Shown piece after piece: positions 1 through 9,485 of a stretch of DNA of 64,000 nucleotides. The stretch's first letter is position 1. Each line of letters opens with the position of its first letter. The notes beneath the pieces are model-generated. The model saw only the letters and a list, made by a program, of their open reading frames with translations, was not told where the DNA came from and ran no database searches. The translations under genes and the position numbers were made by a program. Source of the DNA: Ruegeria arenilitoris (GTDB taxonomy: Bacteria; Pseudomonadota; Alphaproteobacteria; Rhodobacterales; Rhodobacteraceae); the NCBI RefSeq assembly GCF_042675705.1, contig NZ_JBHTJJ010000002.1; one strand, given 5' to 3'.

Positions 1-1
1 G

Positions 2-709
2 GACGAAGTGCTCGTCTACAACCGCGCAGATGCCGAAGAGTTCCGAGAAAGGCGTCTTGTTGCACCAGATGCCAAGCTCAGCATCGTGCCCGGGTCTGGC
101 GTAAATCTGGATCGCTACGGATATACCGATTCCCCAGCTGGACCGCCTGTATTTCTGATGATCTCGCGCCTGCTGCGCGAGAAGGGCGTGTTTGATTTCG
201 TTCAGGCTGCCCGTTTACTGAAAGAAACGCACCCCCAAGCAAGATGCCAATTGCTTGGTCCGATGGACGCCAACCCGGATTCCATCGGCCAACGCGAGAT
301 CGACGAATGGACGCGCGAAGGCGTGATCGAATACTTGGGAGAAACTTCGGACGTCCGGCCCTATCTGGCGGCGTGTTCGATCTTTGTGCTGCCGTCGGCC
401 TACCGCGAAGGGATACCGCGCACGATCCTCGAAGCGATGTCCTCGGGGCGGGCTGTCATCACGTCAGATGCGCCGGGTTGCGCTGATCCGGTCATCAACG
501 GCGAGACTGGTTACGTCGTGCCGGTCCGAAACCCCGAGGCCCTGAGCCGCGCCATGGCCTCGTTCGTCGAGAGTCCTGATCTGGTGGCCCGAATGGGTCT
601 GGCATCGCGGAAACGTGCCGAGGATTCGTTCGACGTCCGTCGGATCAATGCGATCCTTCTCGGCAAGATGGGATTTTCGACCAATACCCGAGAGGATGAG
701 GCAAGTTGA
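2..709 (+). CDS. Glycosyltransferase, GT-B fold (GT4-like), 5'-truncated
   Basis: This is the C-terminal part of a retaining GT-B glycosyltransferase; the reading frame is open to the window edge, so the start lies upstream. The visible 235 or so residues contain the nucleotide-sugar-binding Rossmann half. It opens with a 'PGSGVNLDRY' segment, then 'ISRLLREKG', and has the family signature 'EGIPRTILEAMSSGRAVI', whose E...E pair contacts the donor sugar phosphate. A complete family member would be about 370-400 residues. It probably adds one sugar to a lipid-linked glycan in the cytoplasm, in line with the flippase, sulfotransferase and carbamoyltransferases that follow. Donor and acceptor cannot be told from sequence. 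Confidence 0.9.
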   Translation, partial: DEVLVYNRADAEEFRERRLVAPDAKLSIVPGSGVNLDRYGYTDSPAGPPVFLMISRLLREKGVFDFVQAARLLKETHPQARCQLLGPMDANPDSIGQREIDEWTREGVIEYLGETSDVRPYLAACSIFVLPSAYREGIPRTILEAMSSGRAVITSDAPGCADPVINGETGYVVPVRNPEALSRAMASFVESPDLVARMGLASRKRAEDSFDVRRINAILLGKMGFSTNTREDEAS

Positions 710-880
710 GGGGAGGCGGCTCTTCCAAGCATTTGTTATTTAATGATAAATGGGAATATTTGAAGGAATTCGCGGAAACTACGGGAAACCCCTAATTTCC
801 AGGCCGCCTGAGACTGGCTAACTTTATTTCAACAGCGGAATTCGACCGGTGGGGCCGTTGGCCCGACCACTCACTCGACA

Positions 881-918
881 AATGACCAGCATATGGGGTG
901 CTGGTCATTTTGTTTTTT
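881..918 (+). terminator. Rho-independent terminator
   Basis: A perfect 11-bp inverted repeat (AATGACCAGCA at 881-891 and its complement at 899-909) has a 7-nt loop and is followed by a T-rich tract ending near 918. It ends the plus-strand glycosyltransferase transcript about 170 bp after its stop codon. The rest of 710-939 shows no gene. Confidence 0.85.
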
Positions 919-939
919 GGGGGGACAGAAAAGCGCAGT

Positions 940-1893
940 TCAGTCTGTGCTTGTGGTCGAAGGCAGCTGATATCCGAACTGACCTAAATCGAGGCCAGTC
1001 AAGGATTGGAGTTCGGCGTTTGACTCAGCAAAGGCACCGTCAAATCGGGACTGAATTCTGCCGACCAGCCGGTCTTTGAGCATCTGATCCAACTTGCTGG
1101 GAAAGATGCGTCCGATCGGCCGGCTCAATTTTCCAAATCTGCGCGTTGCGTTCGGAAACGGCAACAATGCGCCTTTGCTCAGCTGGTTGTCGCTGAGCGT
1201 GAAATTAACAAATCGCTGCAGAATCTGAAAACACTCCGATCTCTTCTCGTTCGTGACTTCAAATTCGCGCTTCTTGTGCTCGACGCCGACGAAATTGCAC
1301 AGGGTTTCCACAAAGGAATCCGACTCGGAAATGAACTGTTCGTAGGCCAATCCAAGCACACGATCCTTGCCAAACTTGTCTTGGTAAAATTTGAACAAGC
1401 GGTGATACCGGTAGAACTCCTCCGAGAACATCGGCGCGCGCCGCAGATTCGGTTCAGGTTCGGACAGATATGTCTTCAGCGATCCGTGGCCGCCATCGGT
1501 AATGTACTGGCTGTACATCGACAGGATCGACGACAGCTGCTCGCGGAATACGACCAGGATGTAGGCGTCGGGAAAAGTGCGTTGCAGACGGTCGGCAATG
1601 ATGGTGCTGTCGAACCCGCCGCTGGCCGGGTAACCCGAGAATCTCTCGTGAGAGAACACCGGAACCTGCCCGTTATCCTGCGATTTTCTAAGGAAACTCT
1701 CGTACATCTTGCGAGTTTCTCCGGGATCATAGGTCATCGGCTGCGGCAGCACGATCCGGTTCGAAAGAATGTATTTGCGATCGCCATGCGGAGTGGCGAA
1801 CGGTGCGTCCGGCGCCGAGAACAGCTGCTGTTGCAGGGACGACGTAGCGGTTTTGTGGTAGCCGATATGGACAAGAACGGGTGCACGGGTCAT
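940..1893 (-). CDS. PAPS-dependent sulfotransferase family protein
   Basis: A 317-residue protein opening with 'VLVHIGYHKTATSSLQQ' at residues 6-22. This is the 5'-phosphosulfate-binding loop of Golgi/bacterial carbohydrate sulfotransferases. A later strand-helix with 'VVFREQLSSILSMYSQY' fits the 3'-phosphate-binding Arg and Ser. It probably moves sulfate from PAPS to a sugar of the glycan made by the neighbouring genes. The frame is open further upstream (TTG at 1995, ATG at 1953), but the conserved fold begins only at residue 6 of the 1893 ATG start, so that start is preferred. None of the candidates has a strong ribosome-binding site. It is transcribed toward the glycosyltransferase at the window start. 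The sugar acceptor is unknown. Confidence 0.8.
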   Translation of the reverse strand: MTRAPVLVHIGYHKTATSSLQQQLFSAPDAPFATPHGDRKYILSNRIVLPQPMTYDPGETRKMYESFLRKSQDNGQVPVFSHERFSGYPASGGFDSTIIADRLQRTFPDAYILVVFREQLSSILSMYSQYITDGGHGSLKTYLSEPEPNLRRAPMFSEEFYRYHRLFKFYQDKFGKDRVLGLAYEQFISESDSFVETLCNFVGVEHKKREFEVTNEKRSECFQILQRFVNFTLSDNQLSKGALLPFPNATRRFGKLSRPIGRIFPSKLDQMLKDRLVGRIQSRFDGAFAESNAELQSLTGLDLGQFGYQLPSTTSTD

Positions 1894-2242
1894 GACGGAG
1901 TATTCAGCCTTCGGACCGGGTATTTTCAGTCTGGCTTCGGGCGCAGTCGACATCCGAGCCGCACCGGTTGGCACCCCGACAGGTGCTCCGAACAAGAAAT
2001 GGTTTCTGTCGCAACTTCAAAAGCCCTTTCAACAATCAGTACTGGATTCAATCGGCAAACTGCGCTTTCGTAAAACGATATAATCCAAGACAACTAAATG
2101 ATAGGAACGGAAACAACCGGAAACATGACTTAACCCGCCACAATTTTTGGAAACGTATTGAATTGTACCGAGTGCATGGGTGAATTGATGACCCGCTTCC
2201 TGAACACCGCGTGGATAGCGCCGCGTGGTTTCGCGTGAACCG
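1894..2242. other. Divergent intergenic region
   Basis: About 350 bp between the divergently transcribed sulfotransferase and flippase genes. It is AT-richer than its surroundings and should carry promoters for both. I see no clear hairpin, repeat or short gene in it. Confidence 0.4.
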
Positions 2243-3559
2243 ATGAGTGAGCCAAGCTCGAAGCCGCTGCTGAAGCGGCTGGCCAAGAACATGTCATGGA
2301 TGTTCTTGTCGCAGATCTTTGTTGGTCTGTTCGGTTTGGCCAGCCTTATCTTTACGGCTCGCGCGGTCGGGCCGGCTGCGGTCGGGATTCTGGCGCTGGT
2401 GGATGCGTACATTCAGGTGATGGACAGGTTGTTCCGGCTCGAGCCGTGGCAGGCAACCATCAAATACGGCAGCGAGGCTCTGATCGAAGAGGATCAGAAC
2501 AGATTTCGACAATTGATCAAGATGTCTGTGGTGACCGATTGCCTTGGCGGGTTGCTGGCTGGTTCGGTGGCGATAATGTTGGCGCCAAGGCTTGCGCCGT
2601 TCATCGGGCTGTCTGAACCTGAAGGCGCGTCCTATGTCACGCTGGTTGCCCTTGGCTTGTTTCTATCGCTCCGACCAACCGGCATCGGGGTTCTTCGAAT
2701 TTTCGACCGGTTCGATGTGCTGGCGATCTCGGACATGGTAATTGCCGGCCTTCGGTTCGTTGGAGTCATAATCGCCTTTCTGCTGGATCTGGGGATCTGG
2801 GCATTTGTGGCTCTGTTGCTGATGCATCAGATTCTGACCGGGCTGGTTGCGTTCTTTCTGGCTCTGGCCGAATTGAAAAAACGCAACCTGCACAGGTTTT
2901 TGTCCCAGCCGCTGCGGCGGGCTTTTGCCCATAATCCCGGGTATCTGCGGTTCCTTTGGAACTCGAATTTCAACGTGATCCTGCGACAATCGACTCAGCG
3001 GCTGGACATTCTTGTCGTCGGCGCCTTGCTGGACGTGACATCCGTGGGCTTCTATCAGGTGGGCAAGCGCATCATGGCCAATGTTGTTCGGATTGGCGGC
3101 CCCGTCAGGCAAGTCCTGTACCCCGAGATGACCCGCCTATGGGCCGTCGGCGATTTCGGCCGGTTCTGGCGTCTTGTGCGGCTGGTGTCGCTCTCGGTTT
3201 GCGGGGTGTCGATCCTGGTCTCCATTCCGTTGGCGTTGAAGATGCCTGAATTGGCCGTTCTGCTGTTCGGGCCAGAGTTCCGTGGCGCCGCGCCCGTCAT
3301 GACGATCTTGATGTATGCAGCGATCGTGTATCTGGGGGGCTTGGTGTTGAACCCCGCCTTGCTGAGCATGGGGTTGGACAGCGCGCTGGTGCGCACGACG
3401 ATTGTTGCCACGGTGATCTTTGCCGCCTCATTTCTGCCGTTGCTATATTGGATGGGGATTGAAGGCATTGCCCTGTCCCATTTGTTGTTCAATCTGGTCT
3501 GGACGGTGGGCTGCATATTCGCCATCCGGTCTTATCTGGCCAGAAAACACGAAACATGA
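2243..3559 (+). CDS. Oligosaccharide flippase family protein (Wzx-like, MOP superfamily)
   Basis: A 438-residue polytopic membrane protein with about 12-14 hydrophobic segments, beginning with the N-terminal 'NMSWMFLSQIFVGLFGLASL' helix typical of Wzx/MurJ-like flippases. The middle has 'LRQSTQRLDILVVGALLDVT' followed by a 'GFYQVGKRI' loop, a conserved pattern in polysaccharide flippases. It would move a lipid-linked glycan across the inner membrane for the glycosyltransferases on either side. The frame also has a GTG at 2225; the ATG at 2243 is used because the conserved N-terminus follows it directly. The next gene lies 64 bp downstream and is probably co-transcribed. Confidence 0.88.
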   Translation: MSEPSSKPLLKRLAKNMSWMFLSQIFVGLFGLASLIFTARAVGPAAVGILALVDAYIQVMDRLFRLEPWQATIKYGSEALIEEDQNRFRQLIKMSVVTDCLGGLLAGSVAIMLAPRLAPFIGLSEPEGASYVTLVALGLFLSLRPTGIGVLRIFDRFDVLAISDMVIAGLRFVGVIIAFLLDLGIWAFVALLLMHQILTGLVAFFLALAELKKRNLHRFLSQPLRRAFAHNPGYLRFLWNSNFNVILRQSTQRLDILVVGALLDVTSVGFYQVGKRIMANVVRIGGPVRQVLYPEMTRLWAVGDFGRFWRLVRLVSLSVCGVSILVSIPLALKMPELAVLLFGPEFRGAAPVMTILMYAAIVYLGGLVLNPALLSMGLDSALVRTTIVATVIFAASFLPLLYWMGIEGIALSHLLFNLVWTVGCIFAIRSYLARKHET

Positions 3560-3623
3560 TGGGTTGGTGTTCTTCCTGCCCTGTCCCTTAATCCCTTAAG
3601 TAACGAGTATTTTGAGACCATCT

Positions 3624-4784
3624 ATGCCAAGACGTATTCTATTTCCCTTCGAAGGTGACACCGTTATTGGCGGCAGTCACGTGTCAGCCTTGAAACTTGC
3701 GGCGGCGTTGGACCGGTCGCAATATGTGCCCCACATACTGGTCCACTACGAGGCCGGCCCGGCGGCGGAGTATGCCCGATCGCTGGGACTTGACGTCGAA
3801 ATCCTGCACGATCCCAGCCTGATGTCTCCGGGCGGGCTCAGCTATCCGCGCGACTGTGGTCCGGGGCGATACCTGACTTCCAGCGCATGGAGGCTGGCAA
3901 GTGTCCTAAAGCGCATCGATGCCGACATCGTTCACACAAACGAAGGTCGCATGCATGCCAACTGGGTGTTGCCGGCCCGCCTGGCGGGCAGGAAACACAT
4001 CTGGCACCACCGGCAGGATCCAACCGCGTTCGGGATCAACAAACTGGCGCCGCTTTTTTCCGACCACATCATCAGCGTTTCGCATTTTTCGAAGCCCAGC
4101 AACCCGGTGCGGTCAGTCGACAACAAGTTCACCGTGATCCGCAGCCCATTTGATTTCAACCCTCACCCACCGGATAGGTCCGAAGCCCAAGCAGCCGTAA
4201 TCGCCGAGATGGGATTGCCCGATGACGCGCTTCTTCTCGGATATTTCGGAAACTTCGTCACGCGCAAGCGTCCCGACCGTTTTGTAAGGGTCATTGCGGC
4301 TGTGCAAAACGCGATGCCCGACACTCCGGTGCATGGTCTTCTGTTCGGCAGCGCGGCCGAGCGGGACGAACCGTTGCGCCAGACCTGCCTTCGCATCGCA
4401 GAAGAGGCGGGGATCAGCGAGCATATCCATATGATGGGGTTCCGTCAGCCGATCGATGGGTACATGGCGGCGATGGATGCCAATCTGGTGACCGCTCTGG
4501 ACGAACCGTTTGGCCGTACGTTGATCGAAGCGATGTATTTGGGAACTCCGGTCATCGCGACCCGTCACGGCGGCAACATCGAAGCGATCACGGACTGGGA
4601 AACCGGTGTGCTGGTTGACCCGGACGATCCGCAGGCATTCGTGGAACCTGTGCGCAAGTTGCATCAAGACAGAGCGTTGTTCGAGAAGATTTCACAAGCG
4701 TCAAAGAAGTATGCCCGTGCAAATTTCGGCTTGGATATTCATGTGAACGGGGTTTGCGAGATCTATGATCGGTTGCTCGCTTGA
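3624..4784 (+). CDS. Glycosyltransferase, GT-B fold (GT4-like)
   Basis: A 386-residue cytoplasmic enzyme with both GT-B halves. The N-terminal acceptor half starts 'RRILFPFEGDTVIGGSHVSA', whose GGSHVS loop is the usual glycine-rich loop. The C-terminal donor half has 'LLGYFGNFVTRKRPDRFV' and the signature 'DEPFGRTLIEAMYLGTPVIA', followed by 'HGGNIEAITDWETGVLV'. It is likely a sugar transferase in the same glycan pathway as the flippase upstream. A TTG four codons earlier (3612) is possible, but the ATG at 3624 gives the family N-terminus. It ends 12 bp from the convergent carbamoyltransferase gene with no visible terminator. Confidence 0.9.
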   Translation: MPRRILFPFEGDTVIGGSHVSALKLAAALDRSQYVPHILVHYEAGPAAEYARSLGLDVEILHDPSLMSPGGLSYPRDCGPGRYLTSSAWRLASVLKRIDADIVHTNEGRMHANWVLPARLAGRKHIWHHRQDPTAFGINKLAPLFSDHIISVSHFSKPSNPVRSVDNKFTVIRSPFDFNPHPPDRSEAQAAVIAEMGLPDDALLLGYFGNFVTRKRPDRFVRVIAAVQNAMPDTPVHGLLFGSAAERDEPLRQTCLRIAEEAGISEHIHMMGFRQPIDGYMAAMDANLVTALDEPFGRTLIEAMYLGTPVIATRHGGNIEAITDWETGVLVDPDDPQAFVEPVRKLHQDRALFEKISQASKKYARANFGLDIHVNGVCEIYDRLLA

Positions 4785-4796
4785 TAGCTTGTTCGG

Positions 4797-6374
4797 TCAA
4801 CGACGCGGGTTGTCGAATGTGTAATAAGTATTGCCCGCGACGAATCCATCCAACCCGACCAGCCGGGCATAATGTGCCAGATCCCGGGTTGTATTAATGA
4901 AGCCGGAGTTCTTGAAATTGAGCGAGGTGTTGCAGAGCACGCCCACCCCCGACACCGCCTTGAACGCGGCCAGAAGGTCGTAAAAATAGGGGTTCTGGTT
5001 GCGGTTGACCGTCTGTACCCGCGCCGATCCGTCGACATGGGTTGCCGCGGCCAGGTCCGGATTGGTAACGCGGTGAAAGTCCATCATGTATGGTGAGGGT
5101 GCGCTGATGTCGAAGTGCAGTGCTGCATCCTCTTCCAGGCAAGACGGCGCCACTGGACTGTTGCTGGCCCGTCCCTTGATCCGATTCAGTCGCGTACGTG
5201 TCTCCGGGGAAAATGGCGCGGCCAGGATTGACCGGTTTCCCAAAGCGCGCGGCCCAATCTCGCAATTGCCGCGGGTCCAGCCGATGATCTTTCCGTCCAG
5301 CAGGTCTTTGGCAATCGTGTTGAGGTTCAGTTCGGTTGCGGTCATGCCCTGCGTGTCGATGCGGTCGTCGCAGAAGGACTGGCCGGAATAGACCGACCAT
5401 TCCAGTTTGGCTTGGCCGGTATAGTGGCGCATCGCGTCCACGGCGGTTCCGATAGCACATCCCGAGTCGCCGGTCGTCGGCGGAACGAAGACCTCGCGGA
5501 ACAGCCCGCTTTGCTTCCACGCGGTATTCCAGTGTCCATTCAGGCCACACCCGCCGGCGATCAGCAGCGGATGCTTTTCAGGCAGGTTCTGTTCCGCATA
5601 GTCGCGAAACTTTTGGAATATCGCTTTGGACAGCTTGGTGGCCATGTTCTTCAACTTTTGGCTATCCGTTCCAATGTTGAAGAAGGGTGAAGTCACAAAA
5701 TCGCTTTTGCGAAGTGTGTCGCCGCCGAGGTCCGAGGAAAGCAACCGGTTGATCAGTTTCGTCTCGTCCGCATCTGGTGGACCGTCTTCGCCAAATGCGC
5801 AGGCTGCCATTAGGCGGCCGGGATCCTGTGGCCGGGGTGAGTTGCCCGTGACCGGAAAGTCGGGGTCGGCAAGGGCATTGAGAAACGCGAAACGCGTGCC
5901 CGGTGCTGTCATCACCTGCCCGCGGTTATGAATGGTCAGGTCGCTGTCGATCTCGTAGAAATCTCCCAATGCGCCTTCCCACAGAAGCACATAACAGGGT
6001 TCGCCCTGACGAAAGGGGGACATGGCATAGCTGCACCAGATATGCGCCCGTTCGTGAGTTGATGAGTAATAATCGACCGACTTGCCAAAAAAGGTTCGTT
6101 TGCCAACTGTTTCGGACCCCGCGCCGATGCCGAAGTATCCGGCCCCCGAAGTTGTAACGTGGTCGGCCCCGTTGCTTGACCACCCGCTGAGGGCCAGGAC
6201 GTCCGGCAAATCCTTGAACCATAGACCCGCGTCTATGAACGTGTCGGGCGTAACCGGCGTATACCTCGGGAAACTGTTCTTTTCCGCCTCGTAGGAAAAC
6301 AGCAGACGCCCGTCGGTGCTGTCGACACCTGCAACTGTGCCGTCATGTCCGGATTTGAAAGACAGGATTTTCAT
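4797..6374 (-). CDS. Divergent carbamoyltransferase (NodU/CmcH/TobZ family)
   Basis: A 525-residue member of the O-carbamoyltransferase family, which moves a carbamoyl group from carbamoyl phosphate (through carbamoyl-AMP) to a hydroxyl group. The N-terminal Kae1-like domain starts 'ILSFKSGHDGTVAGVD' and has 'STHERAHIWCSYAMS' where typical members have an HHxxH-like metal site. The C-terminal domain has 'EIGPRALGNRSILA' and 'GVLCNTSLNF'. It differs from the second carbamoyltransferase at 6850: the usual FRPFAPS segment reads 'NSPVAPSC', so donor or acceptor handling may differ. The two genes are divergent across 475 bp. The acceptor is probably the local glycan. Confidence 0.85.
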   Translation of the reverse strand: MKILSFKSGHDGTVAGVDSTDGRLLFSYEAEKNSFPRYTPVTPDTFIDAGLWFKDLPDVLALSGWSSNGADHVTTSGAGYFGIGAGSETVGKRTFFGKSVDYYSSTHERAHIWCSYAMSPFRQGEPCYVLLWEGALGDFYEIDSDLTIHNRGQVMTAPGTRFAFLNALADPDFPVTGNSPRPQDPGRLMAACAFGEDGPPDADETKLINRLLSSDLGGDTLRKSDFVTSPFFNIGTDSQKLKNMATKLSKAIFQKFRDYAEQNLPEKHPLLIAGGCGLNGHWNTAWKQSGLFREVFVPPTTGDSGCAIGTAVDAMRHYTGQAKLEWSVYSGQSFCDDRIDTQGMTATELNLNTIAKDLLDGKIIGWTRGNCEIGPRALGNRSILAAPFSPETRTRLNRIKGRASNSPVAPSCLEEDAALHFDISAPSPYMMDFHRVTNPDLAAATHVDGSARVQTVNRNQNPYFYDLLAAFKAVSGVGVLCNTSLNFKNSGFINTTRDLAHYARLVGLDGFVAGNTYYTFDNPRR

Positions 6375-6849
6375 GAATAGCCCTCCCTCGACAAGTCACG
6401 GTCTGAAGACCACGTGCCTCGCAAACAGATGTGACAGTCCGACGGGTCAAAAATGCCGGGGCGTTGACGGATCGAATTGACCGCAAATCCATTCCACGAA
6501 TACCAAAACAAATGCCACGATTAAGCCTAGCAGAAGCTCAGTGTTTCGGGGAACCCAAGTTCGCAACCGGCTGCCGTCGGGCTAAACGCAGTGGCTATTC
6601 GTGAACGAAAGAGCACTTTTGGCGCGATTGTTCACTGGGTGGGCATTGCGTATCCCACGCAGTGCCCGGCACCAGACCGGTGCAACAGGCTGACAAGTCC
6701 GGTGAATCACACTTGCATGGCTTCCGGTTGGCCGGGAAAGGCTGAAATTTGATCGAGCGGCACCTTCATCCGGGTTGCACCTACCAGCCTCTGACCGTTA
6801 ACGTGGCCGCGTTATCAGGCAAGTTTTTTGGCCAAGGGTGTTTTAGGTT
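6375..6849. other. Divergent intergenic region between two carbamoyltransferase genes
   Basis: 475 bp with no convincing gene on either strand. It must hold promoters for the minus-strand gene ending at 6374 and the plus-strand gene starting at 6850. The last 40 bp before 6850 are AT-rich. I see no strong inverted repeat. Confidence 0.4.
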
Positions 6850-8625
6850 ATGTCAGTAATTTTGGGTTTGGCTACAATGAGCAACAGCGCTGCCGCGCTG
6901 TTCAAGGACGGCAAGCTGGTTGCCGCAATCGAAGAAGAGCGGCTGACGCGGGTCAAGAATGACGGGGCATTTCCCCATCAGGCGATCGCCGAGGTTCTGC
7001 GCATTGCCGGGCTGAAGTTCTCGGACATCGATGAGGTTGCGGTCTATTGGCAGCCCTGGCGTATGGTCGGCCGCGGAATGGGCACGATGCGCAAGATTTT
7101 GCAGCGACCCTCGGCCGCCAAAAGCGTAACGGCGCGGATCGGGGCACTGTTCGTGTCAGATGCCTCGTCGGACGAGTCACAGGACAGCGGCTGGATGGAC
7201 CTGTTCCGCATCCGCAAGATCCTGACGGCCGAGCATGGTCCGGCCGATTTCAAGTTGCACTACATCAACCACCATCTGACCCATCAACTGTACGCCGAAG
7301 CAATGCGTGACTGGGACAGCTTCGTTTCCCTGTCCTATGACGGTGGCGGCGAGGAAAGCTCGACCATCGTGTCAGTTGTGCGGAACGGCAAGCGGGAAGG
7401 TCTGGCGGATCATCGCTGGCCCAACTCTCTGGGTCATTTCTACTCGACCTTCACCGGTTTTCTTGGCTTCAAGATGCTGGAAGGTGAATACAAGATGATG
7501 GGCTTGGCGCCGTATGGCAAACCCATCTATCGCGACGCCATCCTGCGCGAAATTCTGATCCTGGACGATGACGGCGGTTACCGCGTGAACACCGCGCTGT
7601 GCGACTATCACTCAGCCCTGCGCGGTGAGTTCCATCCACGTATGGAAGAACTGTTCGGCACCCGGCGCGAGCCTGGCACTGCGCCGAACGAACGCCACGT
7701 GGACCTGGCGGCATCCGTGCAAGCAGCGTTCGAGGCAGCCCTGCACCATATTCTGGAACCGGTCCGCAAAGCCAATCCGGACCTGCGCAAACTGGTAATT
7801 TCTGGCGGCTGCGCGCTGAATGTCACGGCGAATGGAACGCTGATCGCGGATGGCACGTTTGACGAGGTTATCATTCCACCGGCTCCACATGATGCTGGCT
7901 GTGCAGTTGGCGCAGCGTTGGCCTGCATTCCGAGCGAGCAGGTCAATTTGCCCTCGGTCCGCAGCCCTTATCAGGGTGCCGATTGGGCGGATGCCGACAT
8001 CACCGCTGCCTTGGATCAGTTTTGTGCGGAACCGCAGCAGGCCCTGCCTGTCGATCAGTTCCTGGACCGTGTGTCCGACCTGCTGGCCGAGGGCAAGATC
8101 ATCGCCTGGTTCCAGGGGCGGGCAGAGTTTGGCCCGCGTGCCCTTGGTGCCCGATCCTTCCTTGCAGACCCACGCAAGGACAGCATTCGCGACGATCTGA
8201 ACGTCAAGATCAAGAAACGTGAGCATTTCCGGCCCTTTGCGCCCAGCGTTGCAGAGGAGGCGGCCTCGACCTTTTTCGAGATCGATCAGACCAGCCCATA
8301 CATGAACATCGTTGCTCGTGTGCGTGATGATCGGGCGGCAGACATTCCGGCGATCACCCATACTGACCAAACGGCACGCGTACATACGGTGTCGCAGTCG
8401 GCGAACCCGCTGTACCACGCCTTGTTGACTCGGTTTGGCGAAAAGACCGGAGTGCCTGTGTTGTTGAACACCTCGTTCAATATCCAGGAGCCCATCGTCT
8501 ATTCGCCTTTGGATGCTTGCGCGACATTTGCGGCATCGGGGGTGGATGCGCTGGTGATCGGTGACTACGTCGTGCTGCGCGAAGCGCTGAAAGATGACAG
8601 CGCCCGGGCCCAAGCTGTCGCGTGA
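6850..8625 (+). CDS. Carbamoyltransferase (NodU/CmcH/TobZ family)
   Basis: A full-length 591-residue carbamoyltransferase with canonical motifs. These are 'AALFKDGKLVAAIEEERLTR' near the start, 'NHHLTHQLYAEA' around residue 139 (metal and catalytic His), 'YKMMGLAPYGKP' around 215, 'ISGGCALN' around 316, 'FGPRALGARSFLADPR' around 426 and 'EHFRPFAPSV' around 458. The C-terminal 'VPVLLNTSFNIQEPIV' closes the Sua5/YrdC-like adenylation domain. It would carbamoylate a sugar hydroxyl using carbamoyl phosphate and ATP in the cytoplasm. The deacetylase gene overlaps its 3' end by 4 bp, so the two are translationally coupled and probably act on the same glycan. Confidence 0.93.
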   Translation: MSVILGLATMSNSAAALFKDGKLVAAIEEERLTRVKNDGAFPHQAIAEVLRIAGLKFSDIDEVAVYWQPWRMVGRGMGTMRKILQRPSAAKSVTARIGALFVSDASSDESQDSGWMDLFRIRKILTAEHGPADFKLHYINHHLTHQLYAEAMRDWDSFVSLSYDGGGEESSTIVSVVRNGKREGLADHRWPNSLGHFYSTFTGFLGFKMLEGEYKMMGLAPYGKPIYRDAILREILILDDDGGYRVNTALCDYHSALRGEFHPRMEELFGTRREPGTAPNERHVDLAASVQAAFEAALHHILEPVRKANPDLRKLVISGGCALNVTANGTLIADGTFDEVIIPPAPHDAGCAVGAALACIPSEQVNLPSVRSPYQGADWADADITAALDQFCAEPQQALPVDQFLDRVSDLLAEGKIIAWFQGRAEFGPRALGARSFLADPRKDSIRDDLNVKIKKREHFRPFAPSVAEEAASTFFEIDQTSPYMNIVARVRDDRAADIPAITHTDQTARVHTVSQSANPLYHALLTRFGEKTGVPVLLNTSFNIQEPIVYSPLDACATFAASGVDALVIGDYVVLREALKDDSARAQAVA

Positions 8626-9485
8626 CCCGGCTGTTTCTCAGCGTCGATTTCGAAGACTTTGCGCATGATCTGAAACGACTTCTGGGGGTCTGGGAAACCG
8701 GACCCCTCAGAGTTGAAGAGCTGTGGCAAAGCTTTGAAACCATTGATGGCTTCCTTCGCTCACATGGCGGATCGACGAGTTGCGCCGCAACGTTCTTCTG
8801 CACGGGGGTCGTGGCACGCGACGCGCCTGATCTGGTGGCCGAAATCGCAAAGCGGGGCCACGAGGTTGCCTGCCACTACTATTTTCATGACAGCATGGAC
8901 CTGCAGTCTGCGGAGACCATAGACCGTATGCTGGGTCAGGCGCGGCAAGCTTTGGAAGAGGCCGGGAACACCCCTGTTCGAGGGTTTCGCGCCCCGCGCT
9001 TTCGATTGAACCGCGCAACGCCTGAACAGTACCGCCTGATTGAACGCCATTTCGACTACGACTGTTCGTCATTCTTCGCCTCGGCGCAGGAATGTGATCG
9101 GTTTTCCCGGGAAATGGGGCTGACCACGCTCCGGATCTTGCCGTTGTTCATGACGCCATTGGCGGTCAAGGGGCCGATGGTGCGTCTGGGAGGCAGCTAT
9201 CTGAAGTTCATGACTTCGGATCTGGCGGGGAAACTGATCGAACGGTCTGAACAGGCCGGTATCGCGCCGCAAGTCTATCTGCATCCCTACGAGATCGTGG
9301 AACCTCAGTCATTCATGGTTTCAATGGACGAGCTCGCGGCCTTGGGATCTGCCAAAGCCGCTTACTGGGTGTTGCGGCAGTCACAGTGGCTGAACTTTGG
9401 CGGCGCGCGACTTCTGCGCAAGGTCGAGGGTTTGATCCCCGCAGGCGGCCTTGCGGGTCGGCTGGATCAGTTGGTCGGAGAATAA
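8622..9485 (+). CDS. Polysaccharide deacetylase family protein (NodB homology, CE4)
   Basis: A 287-residue CE4-type deacetylase that would remove N- or O-acetyl groups from a sugar. It starts with 'FLSVDFEDFAHDL', the catalytic-base and metal-Asp motif of the VDxEDxxH subgroup. It continues with 'ATFFCTGVVARDAPDLVAEI', the metal-His region 'GHEVACHYYFHD' (residues about 85-96) and 'RGFRAPRFRLN' (motif 3). No signal peptide is visible, so it probably acts on a lipid-linked precursor in the cytoplasm, as other exopolysaccharide-locus members do. The GTG start overlaps the stop of the carbamoyltransferase (GTGA). Substrate not determinable. Confidence 0.88.
   Translation: MTRLFLSVDFEDFAHDLKRLLGVWETGPLRVEELWQSFETIDGFLRSHGGSTSCAATFFCTGVVARDAPDLVAEIAKRGHEVACHYYFHDSMDLQSAETIDRMLGQARQALEEAGNTPVRGFRAPRFRLNRATPEQYRLIERHFDYDCSSFFASAQECDRFSREMGLTTLRILPLFMTPLAVKGPMVRLGGSYLKFMTSDLAGKLIERSEQAGIAPQVYLHPYEIVEPQSFMVSMDELAALGSAKAAYWVLRQSQWLNFGGARLLRKVEGLIPAGGLAGRLDQLVGE

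Noticed and set aside
940..9485. True nodulation gene cluster
   Set aside because: No NodC-type chitin synthase or NodA acyltransferase is present; the decorating enzymes also occur in polysaccharide loci.
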